Source: Candidatus Omnitrophota bacterium
Lineage (GTDB): Bacteria > Omnitrophota > Gorgyraeia > 2-02-FULL-51-18
DNA: 9,343 bases
Assembly: GCA_023247935.1 (NCBI GenBank)
Contig: JAHFFM010000065.1
Span: 1-9,343 of the forward strand
Reading direction: 5' to 3'
In this document: positions 1-5,728 of the stretch, in pieces
Position numbering within the stretch: position 1 is the stretch's first letter
How the letters are laid out: each line of letters starts with the position of its first letter
Position numbers and translations under genes: made by a program
Notes under the pieces: model-generated
Told to the model about the DNA's origin: nothing
What the model saw: the letters and a program-made list of their open reading frames with translations, nothing else
Database searches by the model: none

Positions 1-1095
1 TCTTTTTCGCAAAGCCGTAAAATTCTCGCCGAAAAACTAACGCTTCTTTTTGGTAATTTTGAGCGTGTTTACTTGGAAGCATTTGATTTTAACACCGCTT
101 TTGAGTTTATTGCGGAACGGATGGCGCCTTTGCGCGTTCCTGAGACCATGAAACATTTTGTTTTATCTCTTACTGACGGCCATCCGTTTCTTTTAGAAAA
201 TATCGTTTCACGCATGAAGGAGCTTGGACTTGCTAAGGAAGAATCTGAGGTCAGCCGGCAAACCATCGCGGAAGTTTTTCTAAAATTATTCTATGAATCG
301 CAGGGCGTGTTGAATCAGTATTTTTCAAAATTAATTTCTCCCTGGACTCAGGCGGATTCCAAGGGCAGCCACGTGCTGATTTTGACGCAAATAGCCAAAG
401 GGAAGAACCGGTTGAAAGATATCGCCGCAAGCGTCAATCGCAGCCAGCGGGAAACCTCGGTTCAGCTGCAGGAGTTGATTGAGCATGAATTAATCGTAAA
501 AAACGGAGTGTTTTACCGTTTTCACAACAAGACGTTTAAGTTTTGGCTGGTAGAAGTTTATGAGAAAAAGGAGCTCTCGCTTTTGGGGACAAGTGCGAAA
601 AGCGATAGCTTTATCAGTCGTATGATTGAGCTTTTAGATGAAGAGGAAGGCTTCTTCCGTATGGATGTTTCGGAACGCCTTCTAGGTCTTCTCAAAGAAT
701 TCAGGAATGATATTGTTGAATTCGGCGAAAGAAAAAGACAGTTGCCTCATTTTTCAGAGTTTTTGAATGTGGCTGCGTGTGTTTCGGCTCCGAATAAGCC
801 CGCGCGCGACATCATTGCCAAAGGCCATGGCCGCTGCTGGGTATGTAAAATCGTTGAAGAAAAAGCTACAGAGCAGGAAGTTTTAGATTTGGTGCAAGGC
901 TCCCAAGGCAAAAAAGAAAGTTCCACCAAAGTTCTTTTGGCGCTCAAAGGAATGGAAGAGAACGCAAAATTACTCGCCAAAGAGAAAAAAGTTTTTACAC
1001 TGACACTTTCCCGCCTGAATCTTTTGATGGATCTTTACGGAAAATCGCCGATTATCCATCCGGAAAGAATTCCAACCCCGGTGCCGGCCGCATAA
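1..1095 (+). CDS. ATPase_2-type (archaeal-like) AAA ATPase, C-terminal part, with winged helix and restriction-endonuclease-like tail
   Basis: The frame is open from the first base of the window, so this is the 3' part (364 codons) of a longer gene; the TTG at 73 is not a credible start. Numbering from 73, the text before and around residues 1-45 (a KILAEKLTLLFG-like stretch, then LTDGHPFLLENI) resembles the C-terminal lid of ATPase_2/MNS-type P-loop ATPases. The Walker motifs must lie upstream. Residues about 98-150 read as a winged helix (ILTQIAKGKNRLKDIAASVN, then a recognition helix and a VKNGVFYRFHNK wing). The tail, about 240-325, resembles a PD-(D/E)XK fold of the type seen after such ATPases: a candidate Asp at D246, a GRCWVCKI strand, and an ending like Mrr/DUF234 proteins. 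The usual ExK pair is not visible, so nuclease activity is doubtful. The stop lies 6 bases before the dgt start. Function unknown: DNA-associated ATPase or defence-related are both possible. Confidence 0.75.
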   Translation, partial: SFSQSRKILAEKLTLLFGNFERVYLEAFDFNTAFEFIAERMAPLRVPETMKHFVLSLTDGHPFLLENIVSRMKELGLAKEESEVSRQTIAEVFLKLFYESQGVLNQYFSKLISPWTQADSKGSHVLILTQIAKGKNRLKDIAASVNRSQRETSVQLQELIEHELIVKNGVFYRFHNKTFKFWLVEVYEKKELSLLGTSAKSDSFISRMIELLDEEEGFFRMDVSERLLGLLKEFRNDIVEFGERKRQLPHFSEFLNVAACVSAPNKPARDIIAKGHGRCWVCKIVEEKATEQEVLDLVQGSQGKKESSTKVLLALKGMEENAKLLAKEKKVFTLTLSRLNLLMDLYGKSPIIHPERIPTPVPAA

Positions 1096-1096
1096 T
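1091..1096 (+). promoter_or_regulatory. candidate -10 box (CATAAT) for leaderless dgt transcript
   Basis: CATAAT is one base off TATAAT and ends 5 bases before the ATG at 1102. No Shine-Dalgarno sequence lies between the preceding stop and that ATG. I see no -35 hexamer at normal spacing, so the call rests on the -10 match and its position alone. Confidence 0.3.
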
Positions 1097-1101
1097 GTAA
1101 A

Positions 1102-2283
1102 ATGACTGGTATGCGTCAAGGCCAAGGAATCCATCGTAACACTTTAGAAAAAGAAGAAAAAAAGTTATTAGCTCCATACGCCACCAAAAGCGCTGAAAGC
1201 CGTGGCCGAATTCATCCGGAAAAAGAGCATCCTTATCGCACGGCGTTTCAACGCGATCGTGCCCGCATCATCCATAGCACCGCGTTTCGCCGTATGGAAT
1301 ACAAGACCCAGGTTTTTGTGAACCATGAAGGCGATTATTACCGGACGCGGTTGACGCATTCTTTGGAAGCCAGTCAAGTCGCGCGAGTCATTGCCAAAGT
1401 TTTGGGATTAAATTCGGATCTTGTCGAAACCATCACGCTTGCGCATGATTTGGGGCATACGCCGTTCGGGCATGCTGGCGAAGATGAGTTGCGGGAACTC
1501 ATGAAAGAGCATGGAGGCTTTGACCATAATCTCCAAAGTTTGAGAATCGTGGATTATCTGGAGGAACGATACCCGGATTTCCGCGGCCTGAATCTTTCTT
1601 ATGAGACGCGCGTGGGTCTTTTTAAACACCCTGAGCTTGTTAAAACCGCCGAACTTTTGGGGATGGGCACATTCCATGATTTTTTATCGCCGTCTCTTGA
1701 ATCGCAAGTTGTGGACGTCGCCGATGAGATCGCTTATGATAACCATGACATTGATGATGGTTTGACTTCCGGGTTGATTAAAGAAGAGCAGCTGGAGAAG
1801 ATGGAATTATGGCGCAAAGTCAAAATGTCAATCAAGGCTGGCTTGATTAAAAATCCCGAAGTTCGAAAATATCAAATCATTCGAGGCCTCATTAATTTAG
1901 AAGTCACGGATTTGGTAACCCAATCTCAAAAGCAAATACGTAAATACAAGATTCAAAAACCGGATCAAGCCATGAAAATGGAACATTTTCTGATCGGTTT
2001 TAGTCCCGAGCTGGCAAAACAGCGGCAGGAACTCAGAATTTTCTTAAAAGACGAATTATACCGTCATTACCGCGTGGTCCGTATGAGCGATAAGGCCAGG
2101 CGTTTTTTGAGGGCATTATTTGAGGTTTACATGTCTAAACCTGAACAGCTGCCTCCAGGCAGCCAGAGGCGTCTCAAGGGTGAGGGAGCGCCCCGCGTGA
2201 TTTGTGATTATGTGGCGGGCATGACAGATCGTTACGCCCAAGATGAGTACAAACGTTTTTTTGAACCTTTTGAGAAAGTTTAA
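1102..2283 (+). CDS. dgt: deoxyguanosinetriphosphate triphosphohydrolase-like protein (HD superfamily)
   Basis: The 393-residue protein matches the short form of the dGTPase family, which hydrolyses dNTPs (classically dGTP) to deoxynucleoside plus triphosphate in the cytoplasm. The family N-terminus is present at 22-70 (LAPYATKSAESRGR, then HPYRTAFQRDRARIIHSTAFRRM and KTQVF). The HD metal ligands are all visible: H86 in LTHSLEA, H115-D116 in AHDLGHTPFGHAGE, and D208 in ADEIAYDNHDIDDG. The C-terminal DYVAGMTDRYA motif is at 369-379. The protein appears intact. The chosen ATG follows the upstream stop by 6 bases; ATG 1111 is an alternative, since neither has a clear Shine-Dalgarno sequence. Family members act in dNTP pool control, and some act as phage defence by dNTP depletion; nothing in the sequence decides between these. 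Substrate is inferred from family only. Confidence 0.93.
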   Translation: MTGMRQGQGIHRNTLEKEEKKLLAPYATKSAESRGRIHPEKEHPYRTAFQRDRARIIHSTAFRRMEYKTQVFVNHEGDYYRTRLTHSLEASQVARVIAKVLGLNSDLVETITLAHDLGHTPFGHAGEDELRELMKEHGGFDHNLQSLRIVDYLEERYPDFRGLNLSYETRVGLFKHPELVKTAELLGMGTFHDFLSPSLESQVVDVADEIAYDNHDIDDGLTSGLIKEEQLEKMELWRKVKMSIKAGLIKNPEVRKYQIIRGLINLEVTDLVTQSQKQIRKYKIQKPDQAMKMEHFLIGFSPELAKQRQELRIFLKDELYRHYRVVRMSDKARRFLRALFEVYMSKPEQLPPGSQRRLKGEGAPRVICDYVAGMTDRYAQDEYKRFFEPFEKV

Positions 2284-2284
2284 C

Positions 2285-2309
2285 GGAGGAGTGAGTCATC
2301 ACTGGTGAC
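2285..2309 (+). promoter_or_regulatory. strong Shine-Dalgarno (GGAGGA) and small palindrome at an apparent AUC start
   Basis: GGAGGA at 2285-2290 is the best ribosome binding site in the left half of the window. Seven bases after it comes ATC at 2298, in the long open frame; no ATG, GTG or TTG occurs in that frame until 2415. Bases 2295-2309 form a near-perfect palindrome (GTCATC-ACT-GGTGAC, with one G-U pair in RNA) that would fold over the start codon. It could be a translational control hairpin, an operator half-site pair, or chance. Confidence 0.45.
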
Positions 2310-3797
2310 AATAAAGAGCTGTTTGAGAATTTTCAAAAAGATGCAGCTTTAAAAAATTTTAAAAATAGCTTTTCATCTTTACTGCCCGAGGCGATTTGGT
2401 GGATTTTACCCAAATTGCATCTGAAGCCCGCCCAATGGAAGTCAGCCGCGGAGGCTTCCGCGAAAATTTGGGATTCCTCGGGCCACCATTCCGTAAGCCA
2501 TTTTCCAAAAAAAAGTTTTTTAATTTTTCGTAAATTACGTGAAACAGATCAGCCTTTTTTTTCCGCTTTGCCGGACGGAAAAGCGATTCTTTGTTTTCCG
2601 ATTTTACTGGGAACTAACCTAGCCGGTTATTTGGTGATCTCAGACGTTTCCATTCAAACTAAAGAAGTTTTTCCCGTTATTTCGTATGCGTTTAGGCTTG
2701 TCGCGGATAACTTTTGGAAAAGCCAGGAGCTGAGCCGGTTATCCGCCACCATCCGCCCAAGAGCGATCGCTCTTTCGACGGTGCATACCGTGCACCGCAT
2801 TATCAATTCCACTTTGAATTTGGATGAATTGGTCTCCCGATTGGCTCATTTAACGGCACAGGTTTTAAGAACGAACCAATGTGCGCTTTATTTGTATGAT
2901 AAAAAAAATGGCAAACAGGAGCATCTCGTTTGCAAAGCGCTCGTGGGCTATCCAAAAAAAAACAGCCAGGAGAAGAATTTAATTCCTCCCGGTATGCTTG
3001 AGATCCGGGTCGCCAAATCCGCCGACATTCAGCTCCGGAAGAAAATATTGTGTATCCCGCTTATCGATGAGGATGTTATCGGTGTTGTCACGGTGTCAGG
3101 GAAAAAAGACAAAAAAGATTTTAACCAATTTGATCTTGAAATTTTAACGACGCTGGCCGAAGAAGCCGTGATCGCCATTAAGAACGCCCAACTTTACGAA
3201 GAGCAGAGGCGGGTGACGCTGGACACTATCCAATCCTTGGCCGTTATCCTGGGAAGCCGTCTTCCTCAGCAGCCTCTTATTTCGCCGGAAGTATTCGCGC
3301 GAATGGCGATGAAAACCGCGGAAACGCTGTCTTTATCCGATGAGCAGAAGCAGGCGCTTCATTATGCCGCGCTCTTGAAAGAAACCACCAAAATCGGCAT
3401 CCCGGATGAAATTCTTAAAAATCCTTCGAAATTAACGGGTGACCAGATGAGCGCGCTTCGCGAACACCCCATGTTCGGCGCGAAAATCGTCCAAAAATTT
3501 GAAAATTTAAAAACCGTGGCGCCGATCATTCTTTACTCACGCGAAAAATATGACGGAACCGGTTATCCGGAAGGCCTTAAAGGCGATGAAATTCCCATGG
3601 GCGCCCGCGTATTTTCAGTGATGAACGCTTTTGAGGCCATTGTGGTGGGTCGGCCATGGAGAGGGCGTTTAACGCAGGGCGAGGCTTTTGCTGAGCTAGA
3701 GCGAAATAGCGGAACTCAATTTGACCCCAAAGTGGTCGAGGCGTTTGTGAGGACCGTGAAAAAAGAAAGTCTTTATAAGCGAATTAAAAGCCAGTAA
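2298..3797 (+). CDS. GAF-domain protein with degenerate HD-GYP domain
   Basis: About 499 residues from ATC 2298, or 460 from TTG 2415. I prefer 2298 because the strong Shine-Dalgarno at 2285 is spaced for it. The extra 39 residues also read as normal protein, and they complete a first GAF-like domain (about 1-145) whose second half is otherwise orphaned. A second GAF domain spans about 165-300. The HD-GYP domain spans about 305-490, with PDEILKNPSKLT, HPMFGAKIV, DGTGYPEGLKGDEIPMGAR and a final FDP retained. In active enzymes this domain hydrolyses cyclic-di-GMP. Here the HD pair is K361-E362, the HH pair is S414-R415 and the later Asp is N443, so metal binding and catalysis are probably lost; the HP histidine (H390) remains. 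There is no transmembrane segment, so it is likely cytoplasmic. A role as a ligand-sensing or scaffold protein is inference. It starts 14 bases after dgt and is probably co-transcribed with it. Confidence 0.85.
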   Translation: MTGDNKELFENFQKDAALKNFKNSFSSLLPEAIWWILPKLHLKPAQWKSAAEASAKIWDSSGHHSVSHFPKKSFLIFRKLRETDQPFFSALPDGKAILCFPILLGTNLAGYLVISDVSIQTKEVFPVISYAFRLVADNFWKSQELSRLSATIRPRAIALSTVHTVHRIINSTLNLDELVSRLAHLTAQVLRTNQCALYLYDKKNGKQEHLVCKALVGYPKKNSQEKNLIPPGMLEIRVAKSADIQLRKKILCIPLIDEDVIGVVTVSGKKDKKDFNQFDLEILTTLAEEAVIAIKNAQLYEEQRRVTLDTIQSLAVILGSRLPQQPLISPEVFARMAMKTAETLSLSDEQKQALHYAALLKETTKIGIPDEILKNPSKLTGDQMSALREHPMFGAKIVQKFENLKTVAPIILYSREKYDGTGYPEGLKGDEIPMGARVFSVMNAFEAIVVGRPWRGRLTQGEAFAELERNSGTQFDPKVVEAFVRTVKKESLYKRIKSQ

Positions 3798-3812
3798 ACC
3801 GAAAGCTTTCCG

Positions 3813-4376
3813 TTGCGTTTTTTTATTTTTTTATTGATTGTTCTGGCGGTCGCGCTAGCCGGTTTCTTCTTTATTCCGAACTTCCTGCTTGATAAAAGTG
3901 TTTCTTTTTTCTTCTCTAATAGCGTGAAACATCCGGTTATTTGCGAGCATGTTCAGATTCTTTCTTTAAGGCAAGGTATCCGTTTTTTAATTGCAAAAGT
4001 GGATATGGGAAAATTGCCCGGATCCAGCACAATCCCGCTCGAAAAAATTCTGATAGAATCTACCCAGAACAACCGTGTGGTTTTTGAAAATTCCCACTGG
4101 CTTGTGATTTTCAAAAAAAAAGGAACCTTTGTGAAATTAATCCAGGCAAGAATCGGAACCATTCAAATAAGGGGTGGTTTTTTGGTGGACCGGGACAGGA
4201 GTTCTAAATTTAATTTGCGTTTACGCATCCCGGAGAAATTGACGGGATCGTTTTCTAAAATAATGGGAAAACGTTTTGCCGGTGACGGTTATAGAACTTC
4301 AAAAATTTCGTTTATGAAAGGACATTTAATGCTTTGGGATAAATTTGGTCCCGTGCTTGAAGCGAGGTGGCAGTAA
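3813..4376 (+). CDS. membrane-anchored protein of unknown function
   Basis: 187 residues from TTG 3813, 15 bases after the preceding stop. I do not recognise the family. TTG is chosen because it opens directly onto a clean N-terminal membrane segment (about residues 3-22, RFFIFLLIVLAVALAGFFFI). The first in-frame ATG is over 60 codons later and would remove the anchor. No good Shine-Dalgarno sequence precedes it, so expression may depend on coupling to the gene upstream. The rest is basic and beta-strand-like, with alternating hydrophobic residues (IRFLIAKVDMGK, VKLIQARIGTIQIRGGF, FMKGHLMLWDKFG). This gives a one-pass topology with an extracytoplasmic domain, loosely like small AsmA-type proteins; that resemblance is weak. 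It lies just before a SPOR protein, which fits an envelope role. Confidence 0.75.
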   Translation: MRFFIFLLIVLAVALAGFFFIPNFLLDKSVSFFFSNSVKHPVICEHVQILSLRQGIRFLIAKVDMGKLPGSSTIPLEKILIESTQNNRVVFENSHWLVIFKKKGTFVKLIQARIGTIQIRGGFLVDRDRSSKFNLRLRIPEKLTGSFSKIMGKRFAGDGYRTSKISFMKGHLMLWDKFGPVLEARWQ

Positions 4377-4385
4377 TTGTATACT
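4357..4385 (+). promoter_or_regulatory. sigma70-type promoter TTGAAG-N17-TATACT giving a leaderless mRNA
   Basis: The -35 TTGAAG (4357-4362) and -10 TATACT (4380-4385) are separated by exactly 17 bases, inside and just after the end of the upstream gene. Six bases follow the -10 before ATG 4392, so transcription would begin at or next to the start codon. There is no Shine-Dalgarno sequence. No transcript evidence is available. Confidence 0.5.
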
Positions 4386-4391
4386 AACGCC

Positions 4392-5051
4392 ATGTCTGAT
4401 TCGAAATTAAAAGAAACGCAGCAAGAGCTTTTTACTGAATTTTCTCCGGTTCCGCGGAAACAGGAGCGCTTTCCGAGTCTCGCGAAAACACAGAAGCCTC
4501 TTTTGTTAACCACCAACACTGAGCAATTATTGCTGACCGGTATTGTTTCTATTTTGGTGTTTTGCGGCGTATTCTTTTTAGGGGTTTTGAGGGGAAAGGC
4601 AATTTCGCATGGGCTGGCGCAACCTCCGGCTGTTTATGCCTCGCCCAGACGGATTAGCAGGCCTCCTGCGCAAAATATACTTGTGGCTGCGACTCTCCGC
4701 ACGCCTCAACCTCAGTCTATTCAACCCATTAGAAATGTTCAGTTTGCGGCGCGCCCTGTTGCTGTCCAGACAGCGCCGGTAGCGACTCAACCGATTCAGA
4801 ATATGCAGCACGCAACCATTTCAAATGATACGAATAAACCTTACACGATCCAATTGCTCACGCACCGGAAAAAAGAGCTTGCAGAGGGAGAGGTTAAGAA
4901 TTTAAAATTGGGAGGTTTTTTTAGTTTTATCATCCCAAGCGGGGAGTATTATCAGGTTTGCGTGGGTCAGTATGCCTCAAAAGAGGAGGCTAGGCTGGAC
5001 TTGGGCCGTTTTTTGACCAAATATAAGGATTGTTTCCTGCGCCGCAAGTAA
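4392..5051 (+). CDS. SPOR-domain membrane protein
   Basis: 219 residues from ATG 4392. An in-frame TTG at 4377 would sit inside the -10 box, so the ATG is preferred. Order of parts: a charged cytoplasmic N-terminus (1-42); one membrane helix at about 46-65 (LLLTGIVSILVFCGVFFLGVL) followed by RGK; a Pro/Gln/Ala-rich periplasmic linker (about 70-148); and a C-terminal SPOR domain at about 150-219, starting YTIQLLTH and containing YYQVCVGQYASKEEARLDL. SPOR domains bind peptidoglycan strands lacking stem peptides, as found at division sites, so a role in cell division or wall remodelling is likely by family. The linker holds an imperfect repeat 22 residues apart (QPIRNVQFA and QPIQNMQHA). It differs from FtsN or DamX in lacking other known domains. 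The partner is unknown. Confidence 0.85.
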   Translation: MSDSKLKETQQELFTEFSPVPRKQERFPSLAKTQKPLLLTTNTEQLLLTGIVSILVFCGVFFLGVLRGKAISHGLAQPPAVYASPRRISRPPAQNILVAATLRTPQPQSIQPIRNVQFAARPVAVQTAPVATQPIQNMQHATISNDTNKPYTIQLLTHRKKELAEGEVKNLKLGGFFSFIIPSGEYYQVCVGQYASKEEARLDLGRFLTKYKDCFLRRK

Positions 5052-5053
5052 TG

Positions 5054-5062
5054 TGCTATAAT
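5054..5062 (+). promoter_or_regulatory. extended -10 promoter (TGCTATAAT) for the small basic protein
   Basis: This is a perfect extended -10, TGn followed by TATAAT, directly after the SPOR gene stop. The -35 region is poor (TTCCTG at 5034-5039, spacing 17), as is common for extended -10 promoters. It gives a leader of about 30 bases ending in a purine-rich Shine-Dalgarno sequence (GAAGAGGGG, 5084-5092) eight bases before ATG 5101. A dedicated strong promoter fits a highly expressed ribosome-associated product. Confidence 0.65.
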
Positions 5063-5100
5063 AATCAGCTCAATTAAAGCTTAGAAGAGGGGTTTGTGCC

Positions 5101-5385
5101 ATGTCTATTCATTCAAGTTTGCGGGTTTCATCCGCCGGTAAAAAACATCGCTCAGTATTGAAGCGCTATGAAAGGCTTAAAATGCTCAAAGATAAAAGTC
5201 TTTGGAGCGAGGAAAAGTCTGCGCTTGGTATTCCTAAAGTGAAGATGCAGCGCATTAAAGTTAAAAAAGAAAAAACGACAGCTGAAGGCACTGCCACAGC
5301 CGTAGCAGCCGCTCCTGCAGGCGCAAAAGCGGCCGCTGCGCCAGCCAAGGCCGCCGCCCCCGCCGGAAAAGCCGATAAAAAATAG
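5101..5385 (+). CDS. small basic protein, PVC-type (TIGR04137-like), with Ala/Lys/Pro tail
   Basis: 94 residues, strongly basic. The N-terminal part (about 1-57) has the pattern MSIHSSLRV, then AGKKHRSVLKRYERLKML, W35 and GIPKVKMQRIKVKKEK. I recognise this as the small basic protein family of Chlamydiae, Verrucomicrobia and Planctomycetes, described as a probable ribosome-associated protein; its biochemical role is not established. Residues about 58-94 are a low-complexity Ala/Lys/Pro/Gly tail like histone H1 or bacterial nucleoid proteins. It lies beyond the usual core, is richer in GC than its surroundings, and could bind RNA or DNA. Start and Shine-Dalgarno are clear. Family assignment is from memory of the motif. 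It is a useful lineage marker for this window. Confidence 0.8.
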   Translation: MSIHSSLRVSSAGKKHRSVLKRYERLKMLKDKSLWSEEKSALGIPKVKMQRIKVKKEKTTAEGTATAVAAAPAGAKAAAAPAKAAAPAGKADKK

Positions 5386-5401
5386 TTTTTTGAGGCCATA
5401 G

Positions 5402-5728
5402 GTGAGTCAAATAACCATCGAAGATTTTAAAAAAATAGATCTTCGTGTCGCTAAGATTTTAGACGTACAGGAAATCCCCGGCGTGGACCGGTTGTGGAAA
5501 CTCGAAATCGATTTGGGCTCTGAAAAAAAATCGATTGTCGCGGGAGTCAAAAAATTTTACACCGCCGAGCAGCTTCGCGGTAAATCCATCGTGGTTATCA
5601 ATAATCTCGTGCCCAGCGTCATCCGCGGCGTGGAGTCCAACGGCATGCTGCTTGCCGCGAAAGACGAATCCGGACTCACGCTTATCACGGTTGATAAAGA
5701 CATTCCCGCAGGCAGCGCTATCGGATGA
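5402..5728 (+). CDS. stand-alone tRNA-binding domain, methionyl-tRNA synthetase beta-subunit type
   Basis: 108 residues from GTG 5402, with GAGG at 5392-5395 in front. The whole protein is one OB-fold tRNA-binding domain (Trbp111/MetG C-terminal type): DLRVAKILDVQEIPGVDRLWKLEIDLG, then IVAGVKKFY, LRGKSIVVINNLVPSVIRGVESNGMLLAA, and a C-terminal IPAGSAIG. Such domains form dimers and help methionyl-tRNA synthetase hold tRNA. When separate from the catalytic chain they are named the MetRS beta subunit. The main synthetase is not in this window, so the partner is inferred. CsaA, a related chaperone-like family, is less likely because the RGVESNGMLLAA and KFY motifs are of the MetG type. Its stop overlaps the aroB start by four bases (ATGA), so the two are translationally coupled. 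Confidence 0.88.
   Translation: MSQITIEDFKKIDLRVAKILDVQEIPGVDRLWKLEIDLGSEKKSIVAGVKKFYTAEQLRGKSIVVINNLVPSVIRGVESNGMLLAAKDESGLTLITVDKDIPAGSAIG

Noticed and set aside
2306..2350. GTG at 2306 or 2291 as the true start of the GAF/HD-GYP gene via a frameshift
   Set aside because: Both lie in another frame with early stops; it would need a base error or programmed shift, and the in-frame N-terminus already reads as good protein.
4578..4811. Minus-strand Arg-rich open frame opposite the SPOR linker
   Set aside because: Arg/Leu-rich content is the complement of Pro/Gln/Ala codons in the linker; shadow frame.
5166..5399. Minus-strand open frame rich in Ala opposite the small basic protein
   Set aside because: It mirrors the Ala/Gly-rich tail codons of the real + strand gene; no ribosome binding site, no recognisable domain.
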